Shown here: positions 1 through 7,150 of the stretch, piece by piece
How the letters are laid out: each line of letters opens with the position of its first letter
How positions within the stretch are numbered: position 1 is the first letter of the stretch
Source: Bacteroidales bacterium
GTDB lineage: Bacteria > Bacteroidota > Bacteroidia > Bacteroidales > UBA4181
Length of the DNA stretch: 33,647 nucleotides
Assembly: GCA_031275285.1 (NCBI GenBank)
Contig: JAISOY010000048.1
Span: 1 to 33,647, forward strand
Direction of reading: 5' to 3'
Translations under genes and position numbers: made by a program
Notes under the pieces: generated by a model
What the model saw: the letters and a program-made list of their open reading frames with translations, nothing else
Told to the model about the DNA's origin: nothing
Database searches by the model: none

Positions 1-2436
1 AGTCAGGCTTATGTGGTGCGTGGTTTGGGTTTGCTGGAAAGTGTGGAAGATATTGAAAATATCCTGGTCGAAGTAAAAGGCGGGACACCGATCCGCATAA
101 AACATGTGGCGAGTGTCAGTGTTTCTTCCAAGCCGCGTCTGGGGCAGGTCGGACTGGATGATGAGGATGATGTGGTACAAGGGATCGTGATCATGTTGCG
201 AGGGCAGAATCCCGGTGAAGTCATCACTCACCTTAAAACAAAAATCGATGAACTCAATGAACGCATCCTTCCCGAAAACATTCGTGTCGAAGCTTTCCTC
301 GACCGGACGACATTAGTAGATGCCACGGTAAACACAGTTATTAAGAACCTGCTGGAAGGAATTATCCTGGTATCCATTGTGGTATTTATCTTCCTGTTCA
401 ACTGGCGGACCACATTGATTGTAGCATCCGTTATTCCATTGTCTTTCCTGTTTGCCATCATTATGCTACGTATACAGGGCCTTCCTGCGAACCTGATTTC
501 AATGGGGGCACTCGATTTCGGATTGTTACTCGAAGGGACTTTGGTAATCGTAGAGGTTATTTTTGTAGAAATGGAAAAACGCTCGAAGCAATTGGGTGAT
601 AAATTCTGTAAGGTATCTAAAAGCGGATTTATCAAGAAAAGCGCGGGCAGCGTAGCCTCCCATATCTTTTTTGCACAAATTATTTTAGTGGTGGCTTTAT
701 TCCCTATTTTCTCCTTCCAGAAAGTAGAAGGAAAAATGTTCTCTCCATTAGCTTTTACACTAGGATATGCCTTATTGGGATCGTTGATACTCTCTCTAAC
801 ATATGTTCCGGTAATGTGTAAGGTATTATTGACCCGTCCGGTCAGGGAAAAAACGAACATCATCAGTTGTTCCCTGACAAAATGGGTACAGAAGATATAC
901 CAGTTCAGTTCACATTACCGGAAAGAAACTATCCTGGCTTTTTGTATTCTGCTGGCAATTTGTGTTGTACGTTTTGGTTTTTGGGGCACGGAGTTTATCC
1001 CGAGTATGAATGAAGGGGCTATTTATATCCGTGCCACATTACCCAACAGTGTCAATCTCGATGAGTCGGTACGTATTACTAAGGAAATGAAAGCCAAGCT
1101 ACGCCAATTTGATGAAGTTCAGTTTATCCTTTCTCAGACTGGAAGACCAAACGATGGTACGGATGCTACCGGCTTTTTCAATATTGAGTTCCATACCCAG
1201 TTGAAGCCGGAAAAAGAATGGACAAGAAAGATGAAAAAAGACGACCTGATCGTACAGATGCAGGACTCCCTGAATATCTATCCGGGAATGATCCTGGCTT
1301 TCAGTCAGCCTATCCAGGATAATGTCGAGGAATATGTGGCAGGTGTGAAAAGTGCGTTGGTCATTAAGATCTTCGGACATGACCTGCATCAACTGGAAGA
1401 TCTTGCTGACCGGACAGCAGCGGCTATCAGTGATGTGAGTGGGGTGGCAGATGTGAATGTGTTCCGTAGCGTCGGGCTTCCCGAGCTACAAATTAAGCTG
1501 GAAGAATCCAGGATGGCCAACTATGCCGTTTCTATGGCCGATGCACAGGCCGTGGTGGAAATGGCAATCGGTGGAAAAGCGGCTACTCAGTTTTATGAGG
1601 GAGAACGTACCTTTGACGTCAATATCCGTTTCCAGAAAGAATACCGCGATAATGAAGATAAGATCGGAAATATCCTGATACCGACCATGGATGGAAAGCA
1701 TGTTCCCCTGAAGGAAATTGCAGATATCGGGTTTATTACCGGACCTACCTTTATATATCGTGACGGTAGCAGCCGTTATGTCGGGGTCGGGTTCAGCATC
1801 CGCGACCGTGACCTGGGCTCTACCATTGCGGAAGCGCAAAAGATCGTTGATGAACAGGTTACCCTGCTTCCGGAGAACAAAATGGTCTGGGCCGGGGAGT
1901 TTGAGAGTCAGCAGCGTGCCACCCAGAGGCTGATGGTCATTATACCGGCCGTCTTGTTGCTCATCCTGTTCCTGCTTTACATGAATTTCGGCACGGTGAA
2001 AGATACGCTGATTGCCGCCAGTGCTATTCCTTATGCATTTATTGGTGGCTTTATCTCCCTGTGGGTGACCGGAACCGTATTCGGTATCTCGGCAGGGATA
2101 GGATTCATCATTCTTTTTGGTATTACGGCTATCAACAGTATCCTGCTGATCGTTCTCATGAAAAGCCGGATGATCCAGACCCACGATCTGAAAACAGCCA
2201 TCGACAGTGCGGTCAGTAACCGGCTACGGCCTGTATTGATGATTGCATTGATGGGATCTATGGGACTTCTTCCTGCAGCATTATCGTCGGGGATGGGCTC
2301 GGAAATACAAAAACCATTGGCCATCATGATCGTAGGGGGCATTCTGATCTGTATGATATTGTCGTTTACTGTATTACCGCAGGTTTTTTATTATGCTTAC
2401 CGGAAGGATAAAAGATTGGATATCAACAAAGAATAA
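1..2436 (+). CDS. CusA/CzcA-type heavy-metal RND efflux pump, inner-membrane subunit (5' end missing)
   Basis: This is the C-terminal 811 residues or so of an RND pump, open at the window edge; the family is about 1,030-1,050 residues, so roughly 220 are missing. Such proteins use the proton gradient to drive metal ions or other cations out through a periplasmic adaptor and an outer-membrane channel. The visible part has a transmembrane block after the first porter domain (FLFNWRTTLIVASVIPLSF), the TM4 signature GALDFGLLLEG, a second large periplasmic domain and a second transmembrane block (GIGFIILFGITAINSILL, then RLRPVLMIALMGSMGLLPAA). TM4 carries Glu (codon at 532) where many CzcA/CusA proteins have Asp. 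The HME class is fairly sure; the exported ion cannot be read from the sequence. The two-component genes downstream suggest local control. Confidence 0.93.
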   Translation, partial: SQAYVVRGLGLLESVEDIENILVEVKGGTPIRIKHVASVSVSSKPRLGQVGLDDEDDVVQGIVIMLRGQNPGEVITHLKTKIDELNERILPENIRVEAFLDRTTLVDATVNTVIKNLLEGIILVSIVVFIFLFNWRTTLIVASVIPLSFLFAIIMLRIQGLPANLISMGALDFGLLLEGTLVIVEVIFVEMEKRSKQLGDKFCKVSKSGFIKKSAGSVASHIFFAQIILVVALFPIFSFQKVEGKMFSPLAFTLGYALLGSLILSLTYVPVMCKVLLTRPVREKTNIISCSLTKWVQKIYQFSSHYRKETILAFCILLAICVVRFGFWGTEFIPSMNEGAIYIRATLPNSVNLDESVRITKEMKAKLRQFDEVQFILSQTGRPNDGTDATGFFNIEFHTQLKPEKEWTRKMKKDDLIVQMQDSLNIYPGMILAFSQPIQDNVEEYVAGVKSALVIKIFGHDLHQLEDLADRTAAAISDVSGVADVNVFRSVGLPELQIKLEESRMANYAVSMADAQAVVEMAIGGKAATQFYEGERTFDVNIRFQKEYRDNEDKIGNILIPTMDGKHVPLKEIADIGFITGPTFIYRDGSSRYVGVGFSIRDRDLGSTIAEAQKIVDEQVTLLPENKMVWAGEFESQQRATQRLMVIIPAVLLLILFLLYMNFGTVKDTLIAASAIPYAFIGGFISLWVTGTVFGISAGIGFIILFGITAINSILLIVLMKSRMIQTHDLKTAIDSAVSNRLRPVLMIALMGSMGLLPAALSSGMGSEIQKPLAIMIVGGILICMILSFTVLPQVFYYAYRKDKRLDINKE

Positions 2437-2452
2437 TCGGCAATAATGTTTT

Positions 2453-2510
2453 AAGTTTGGAAGTTTATAAAGTAAGAAAGTTTATAAAGTTTATAAAGTT
2501 TGAAAGTAAG
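2453..2510. repeat. AT-rich short direct repeats, GTTTATAAAGT unit
   Basis: The 11-mer GTTTATAAAGT occurs at 2463-2473, 2480-2490 and 2489-2499, the last two overlapping, with partial copies on both sides (AAGTTTGGAAG, AGTTTGAAAGTAAG). It lies between the RND pump stop and the response regulator, and no gene covers it convincingly. Confidence 0.6.
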
Positions 2511-2540
2511 AAATATGAGTTTATAGTTCATAATTTTCCA

Positions 2541-2573
2541 TTACTCGCTGACGCTCATGAGAACGACTATCGC
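2541..2573 (-). repeat. Dispersed intergenic repeat, copy 1
   Basis: Read on the minus strand, this stretch carries CGTTCTCATG (2565-2556), then AGCG, then CGAGTAA (2547-2541). A related arrangement occurs on the plus strand at 32667-32701. Both copies are intergenic, which suggests a dispersed short repeat of this genome. It is followed by AT-rich CTCCATT repetitions (about 2580-2612). Confidence 0.45.
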
Positions 2574-2653
2574 CTAAGTTCTCCATTTTCAATTCTCCAT
2601 TCTCCATTCTTTAAAACCTTGCCCAGTTTAGAAAATTAGATTATTTTTATGTT

Positions 2654-2665
2654 CTGATTAATCAG
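2654..2665. promoter_or_regulatory. Perfect 12-bp palindrome just upstream of the response regulator
   Basis: CTGATTAATCAG is a perfect inverted repeat ending 7 nt before the response regulator ATG. Its position would suit an autoregulatory operator or a transcript-start element, but only the symmetry and location support this. Confidence 0.3.
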
Positions 2666-2672
2666 GATAATA

Positions 2673-3356
2673 ATGGAATTATTACTGATAGAAGATAACC
2701 GGAAAATTAGTGAATTCATCGTCAAAGGACTGGAAGAAAGCGGATTTTCAGTAACATTGGCTGAAAATGGCATTGATGCCCGTTCGATGATTGCCGGACA
2801 TGAATGGAGTATTATCTTATTGGATATCATGCTTCCGGACATTGACGGTATTGAATTACTGCAGTATATCCGCTATAAAAAAATACAGACGCCGGTACTG
2901 GTGATCAGTGCTTTAGGCGAAACCGACGATAAGGTGAAAGCACTGGACTACGGAGCAGATGACTATTTATCCAAACCTTTCCATTTCAAGGAACTGGTAG
3001 CCAGGATCAATGCATTGACGAGAAGAGCAGGAATGAAATACGATACTTCCCATGAAATACTTCAATGCGACGACTTGATGTTATATGTGGATGAACACCG
3101 GATCATGCGGGGAGATCAGGAAATCAAACTGACCATACAGGAATTCAAATTACTGAAGCTGTTGATGGAACATCCCAATAAAGTTTTGACAAGGACACAG
3201 ATTCTCAATAGTGTATGGGGCATCCATCATGATACCAGTACCAATGTGGTGGATGTGTATATATCCTATCTACGTTCAAAAATAGATGCCGACAGGCAGG
3301 ACAAGCTGATAGAGACCATCAAGGGAAGGGGATACATGATACGGACACACGGATAA
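2673..3356 (+). CDS. OmpR/PhoB-family response regulator
   Basis: A 227-residue two-component response regulator. The receiver domain (about 1-115) has the acidic pocket E7/D8, the phosphoacceptor D51 in LLDIMLPDIDG, the switch residue S79 and K101 in the SKPF motif. The C-terminal winged-helix domain (about 130-225) has the expected LTIQEFKLLKLLMEHPNKV and IETIKGRGYMI segments. It is followed at 3372 by its presumed sensor kinase and preceded by a metal-type RND pump, an arrangement like CusRS or CzcRS controlling metal efflux. The start is the first ATG of the receiver fold. Family assignment is sure; the metal signal is inferred from the neighbour alone. Confidence 0.94.
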   Translation: MELLLIEDNRKISEFIVKGLEESGFSVTLAENGIDARSMIAGHEWSIILLDIMLPDIDGIELLQYIRYKKIQTPVLVISALGETDDKVKALDYGADDYLSKPFHFKELVARINALTRRAGMKYDTSHEILQCDDLMLYVDEHRIMRGDQEIKLTIQEFKLLKLLMEHPNKVLTRTQILNSVWGIHHDTSTNVVDVYISYLRSKIDADRQDKLIETIKGRGYMIRTHG

Positions 3357-3371
3357 CACATATTGTACCAA

Positions 3372-4718
3372 ATGAAAATACAAACCCGCCTGGTATTGCT
3401 TAGTTCTCTTCTGTGGGGAGTCGTTTTCATTATTGTTGGTGTACTGATTTATGGCGTATACCGGAAAAGTGTAGAAAATTCGATGTACCAGAATTTGGAA
3501 AAAACCGCCCGGATTACTGCCCTGTTTTTCTTTGAAGAGGACGAACTGAATGAGGATGAATTTGCCAAAGTCAGAAAACAGTATGAAGAAGTATTGTCCG
3601 ACTATATTATCTATGATAATGACAACATCATCACGCATGGCGATGGTATGTTTTCCATCCCGGTCAAACTTCTTGATGGTATCCGTTCGAAAGGAAAAAT
3701 GGCTTTCCTGATGAACGGTTTTTTGTGTTATGGCATCTATTATGAAGATAATCAGGGTAATTTTGTCGTGATCACGAAAGAGAAACAGGAACAGCTGAAT
3801 AACCTGATCCGTCCATTGGTATGGATCTTATTGTCCGCCTTTATCATCGGTATGCTGGCTACATTGATCCTTAACAGATGGCTGGCACGTGCGGCTTATT
3901 ACCCTATCAGGAAAATAATCAGGCAGGTGAAAAACATATCTACCGACGATCTGACTGTACAGCTCGCCATCCCGGATACCAAAGATGAACTGCAGCTATT
4001 GACAAGGACTTTCAATGAATTGCTGGAGAAAATTTCCGATACTTTCGTTATTCAGAAGAATTTTGTCAGTTATATTTCCCACGAATTCAAAACGCCTTTG
4101 GCTTCTATACTGGGAAATCTGGAAGTGTTTTCCATCCGTGACCGTACTCCGGAAGAATATCACCATTTGGTGGGAAACCTGATCGATGAGATACATCAGT
4201 TGGAAGGGATTTTAGACACATTGCTGGAAGTTTCCGGCCTGCGTAAAGATGTTGAAATTACTGATTCCCTCAGGGTGGATGAACTGATCTGGGAGATCAT
4301 TGATCAGCTTTCGGCGAGGTATTCCGGCCTGAAAACGAATGTGCAGATGGAAATTCCTCCTGAGGATGAATCTATCCTGTATCTGAAAAAGAATAAAATA
4401 CAACTGTTTATGGCATTGCTTAACCTGATCGAGAATGCCGTTAAATTTTCGAAAGGAAAAACTGTGGATATCCGTCTTTATAAAGAGAAAGGTAAGTTGC
4501 TACTGTCTATTACCGATAAGGGTATAGGAATTCCCAAAGAACAATTAAGCAGTATCAACAGGCCGTTTTACCGGGCAGAAAACAGTAACCAGGTACAGGG
4601 CAGCGGTATTGGATTATCCATTGCCTTACGGATACTTGAAAAGAATCATATCCCATATTCCATTGATTCGAAAGAAAATATCGGGACAAAAGTGATATTG
4701 ATACTTCAATATATATAA
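3372..4718 (+). CDS. Membrane sensor histidine kinase (HAMP, HisKA, HATPase)
   Basis: A 448-residue sensor kinase of the CusS/BaeS type that should phosphorylate the preceding regulator. It has TM1 at about 7-29, a periplasmic sensor of about 115 residues, TM2 at about 147-168, a HAMP linker, the HisKA H-box with phosphoacceptor H237 (SHEFKTPL), the N-box with N355 (NLIENAVKF), the G1 box around 382-386 (DKGIGI) and the G2 box around 410-414 (GSGIGLS). The catalytic parts are complete, so it should be active. I chose the ATG at 3372, 15 nt after the regulator; an in-frame TTG at 3363 would add three residues. The sensor domain is acidic (EEDELNEDEF), but no metal-binding motif is evident. Confidence 0.93.
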   Translation: MKIQTRLVLLSSLLWGVVFIIVGVLIYGVYRKSVENSMYQNLEKTARITALFFFEEDELNEDEFAKVRKQYEEVLSDYIIYDNDNIITHGDGMFSIPVKLLDGIRSKGKMAFLMNGFLCYGIYYEDNQGNFVVITKEKQEQLNNLIRPLVWILLSAFIIGMLATLILNRWLARAAYYPIRKIIRQVKNISTDDLTVQLAIPDTKDELQLLTRTFNELLEKISDTFVIQKNFVSYISHEFKTPLASILGNLEVFSIRDRTPEEYHHLVGNLIDEIHQLEGILDTLLEVSGLRKDVEITDSLRVDELIWEIIDQLSARYSGLKTNVQMEIPPEDESILYLKKNKIQLFMALLNLIENAVKFSKGKTVDIRLYKEKGKLLLSITDKGIGIPKEQLSSINRPFYRAENSNQVQGSGIGLSIALRILEKNHIPYSIDSKENIGTKVILILQYI

Positions 4719-4720
4719 GA

Positions 4721-4752
4721 TTTCCGGAAAAGAATAATTTCGGTTACATTTG
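4721..4752 (+). promoter_or_regulatory. Candidate Bacteroides-type promoter for the GH109-like gene
   Basis: TACATTTG at 4745-4752 fits the -7 box TAnnTTTG, and TTTC at 4721-4724 lies 20 nt upstream as a near match to the -33 box TTTG. Transcription would start near 4759, giving a leader of about 130 nt before the ATG at 4891. Confidence 0.45.
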
Positions 4753-4890
4753 CGATATAAACCTATCAAACTATTCATCAATTACGGAATGGCCATATTC
4801 TTTATTGAAACACCTATGATAATAAACCGGGTTTTCCGGATTCGGCAAAATCAATAACGAGCATGGGTATTCTATCTAATCTTTATACAA

Positions 4891-6294
4891 ATGAGAAATA
4901 ATCGTCGGGAGTTTATCAAAAAATCTTTGGTTGGGGGACTTATACTCAGTACCACCGGAAGTCTGATCGGCAATACCCTGGGAGGTCACTCCGTTACGGA
5001 ATTATCAAAAGATAAGAAACGGAAAAGAAGAGGTAAATCAGTAATGGGATTGCGTTGCGACCCCATCTCAGAAGTACGTGTTGCGGTGATTGGTCTGGGA
5101 AGAGGCGGCGGTGCCGTTTACCGGATGGCACGTATTGACGGCGCAAAAATTGCCGTGATCTGCGACCTGAACGAAAACAGGATCAAAAGTACGCAGGATC
5201 ACCTGAAAAATGCAGGAAGGCCGGAAGCACTGGCTTTTTCGGGAGAAGAAGACTGGAAAAAAATATGTGAGCGTGATGATATCGACCTCATATACAATGC
5301 AACACCATGGGAATTACATGTCCCTATTGCCCTGTATGCCATGAAACACGGGAAGCATGTGGCCATTGAGGTACCTGCAGCCCTGACGGTAGATGATTGC
5401 TGGGCGCTGGTAGATACTGCCGAAGAAACCCAAAGACATTGTATGATGCTGGAGAACTGCTGTTATGATTTTTTTGAACTGACTACATTAAATATGGTAC
5501 GGAAAGGGGTTTTCGGCGAAATATACCATGGGGAATGTGCTTATATTCACGATTTACGATCGGGCAAACACAATAAAAACGGATACCACAAAATGTGGCG
5601 CCTGGAATACAGTAAAAAACATACCGGAGATCCTTATCCGACGCATGGTTTGGGTCCGGTAGCACAGATTATGGGTATCAATCGTGGTGACAGGCTCGAT
5701 TACCTTACCTCCATGTCCACCAATCAATACGGATTGACATTGTATGCGGAGAACACTTTCGGGAAAGATTCCCCTGAAGCAAAAGCAACCTATAAGCTGG
5801 GAGACATGAATACCTCCCTGATCCGGACAGTGAATGGTAAAACTATCATGGTACAGCATGACACGACCAGCCCCAGGCCATATGACCGTATACATAAGAT
5901 CAGTGGAACCAAAGGTTATGCAGTGAAATATCCTGAAGAAAAAATTGCGCTTGAACCCAATGCCCACGATTTCCTGAAACCGGAGGAATTCAAAGCCATT
6001 ATGGAGAAATATGAACATCCGCTGTCCAAGTATATCGGAGAAAAAGCCAAATCAGTCGGAGGACATGGCGGGATGGACTATATGATGGACTGGCGGCTGA
6101 TCTATTGCTTACGCAACGGGTTACCCTTGGATCAGGATGTCTATGATGCTGCAACATGGTCCTGTATCGTGGAACTGAGCGAACGTTCCGTTTTGAACAG
6201 GAGTAATGCTGTGGATATTCCCGATTTCACCTACGGGGACTGGAAGAGTGCCCAACCCTGGCCGGTAATTGATATGGAAACGGTTTTTTCTTGA
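4891..6294 (+). CDS. Tat-exported Gfo/Idh/MocA family protein, GH109-like (alpha-N-acetylgalactosaminidase type)
   Basis: A 467-residue protein with an N-terminal twin-arginine signal (RREFIKKS followed by a short hydrophobic stretch), so it should be exported folded. A Rossmann fold follows, with the dinucleotide-binding loop VIGLGRGGG near 71-79. The segments NCCYDFFELTTLNMVRKGVF and GECAYIHDLR and the motif YPTHGLGP (Y249, H252) match my memory of GH109, whose enzymes cleave alpha-linked N-acetylgalactosamine by an NAD-assisted oxidation-elimination route using a Tyr and His in a YPTH motif. Length and signal fit the family. It appears to be a single-gene unit between the kinase and a minus-strand locus. 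The substrate is not certain, since other Gfo/Idh/MocA members act on related sugars. Confidence 0.85.
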   Translation: MRNNRREFIKKSLVGGLILSTTGSLIGNTLGGHSVTELSKDKKRKRRGKSVMGLRCDPISEVRVAVIGLGRGGGAVYRMARIDGAKIAVICDLNENRIKSTQDHLKNAGRPEALAFSGEEDWKKICERDDIDLIYNATPWELHVPIALYAMKHGKHVAIEVPAALTVDDCWALVDTAEETQRHCMMLENCCYDFFELTTLNMVRKGVFGEIYHGECAYIHDLRSGKHNKNGYHKMWRLEYSKKHTGDPYPTHGLGPVAQIMGINRGDRLDYLTSMSTNQYGLTLYAENTFGKDSPEAKATYKLGDMNTSLIRTVNGKTIMVQHDTTSPRPYDRIHKISGTKGYAVKYPEEKIALEPNAHDFLKPEEFKAIMEKYEHPLSKYIGEKAKSVGGHGGMDYMMDWRLIYCLRNGLPLDQDVYDAATWSCIVELSERSVLNRSNAVDIPDFTYGDWKSAQPWPVIDMETVFS

Positions 6295-6339
6295 TCCGGA
6301 TTACTGGTTCAATGAAAAGCTTCGTTTTATTTTTATCTG

Positions 6340-7128
6340 TTAGATAGGTTGGTTCGCTATGTGGGATGAACGTTTATTTCCGAATAATGATTTCGTTTTG
6401 AACAGATCATAGCTTACCGTGATGGATCCCCGCATGTGAAGCATGCTGTAATCGAAATAATTGCTGGAAGATTTGAATATATCTTTCAGTCCCATAGAAA
6501 AGCGGAGTGTCAACGCGAACCGGTCGAATATCCGTCGTTCATATCCCAGCAAATAACCCCAATCCCAGTTGGTAAGGAATGACGTAAATTCCATTTTAAT
6601 GGTGGACATATCCGTAATTTCGGCCATATCGGGAACAGGACCGGAAAATCCTTTCTGAGGGTCGGCGACAAACTTTCCGGAAAAAATGTAACTGTAATAA
6701 AAACCGGCAAATACGATATTTTTTTTGTCTTTGAAGTGATATTTGGCATATAGCGGTACCTCAAGCATGGTAAATTTCATATCCATTGTAGTGGTTCCGG
6801 TAAAATACATATTTACATCATCGTCCATCTGGAACTTCTGGTTGGTAACCCGTGCATCGGCTTCCATCTCTATCGTTTTATAATTAAGCTCGGCACCTAA
6901 TCCCCATTGTTTGATCAAAGAAAATGAAAACTTAGCCCCGATATTGGCATTGATCTGCGGATAGGCGTTGATTTTACCCGGAATGTTCTTTGGTGGAAAC
7001 GGCACTGCTCCGCCGATATCAGTGCCTACTAATAATCCCAGACGTCCCTGGTAAATAGTATCGTTTTCGGATGCAAAACAGACTATGATTGAAAATAATA
7101 AAAATACCGTTACAATAATTTTTATCAT
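6340..7128 (-). CDS. Predicted outer-membrane beta-barrel protein (PorT/OmpA-barrel-like)
   Basis: A 262-residue protein with a signal peptide (about 1-20). The body alternates short amphipathic strands, such as WGLGAELNYKTIEM, FTMLEVPLYAKYHF, NIVFAGFYYSYIFSG and FALTLRFSMGL, as expected for a small 8- to 10-stranded outer-membrane barrel. LEVPLYAKYHF is typical of the PorT-like/OMP_b-brl_2 families of Bacteroidota. It starts 22 nt after the large PCMD lipoprotein on the same strand, so the two are probably co-transcribed and may form a surface complex. No enzymatic motif is visible; the role may be structural or in transport. Confidence 0.78.
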   Translation of the reverse strand: MIKIIVTVFLLFSIIVCFASENDTIYQGRLGLLVGTDIGGAVPFPPKNIPGKINAYPQINANIGAKFSFSLIKQWGLGAELNYKTIEMEADARVTNQKFQMDDDVNMYFTGTTTMDMKFTMLEVPLYAKYHFKDKKNIVFAGFYYSYIFSGKFVADPQKGFSGPVPDMAEITDMSTIKMEFTSFLTNWDWGYLLGYERRIFDRFALTLRFSMGLKDIFKSSSNYFDYSMLHMRGSITVSYDLFKTKSLFGNKRSSHIANQPI

Positions 7129-7150
7129 ATAATTGGAATTATTCAGCTTG

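Noticed and set aside
1486..2184. Long minus-strand open frame (232 codons) inside the RND pump gene
   Set aside because: Antisense to a strongly conserved coding region, with a composition typical of shadow frames (His, Gln and Arg rich) and no recognisable domain.
2457..2639. 60-codon open frame between the RND pump and the response regulator
   Set aside because: Its translation is driven by AT-rich repeats and the dispersed repeat; no protein-like pattern.
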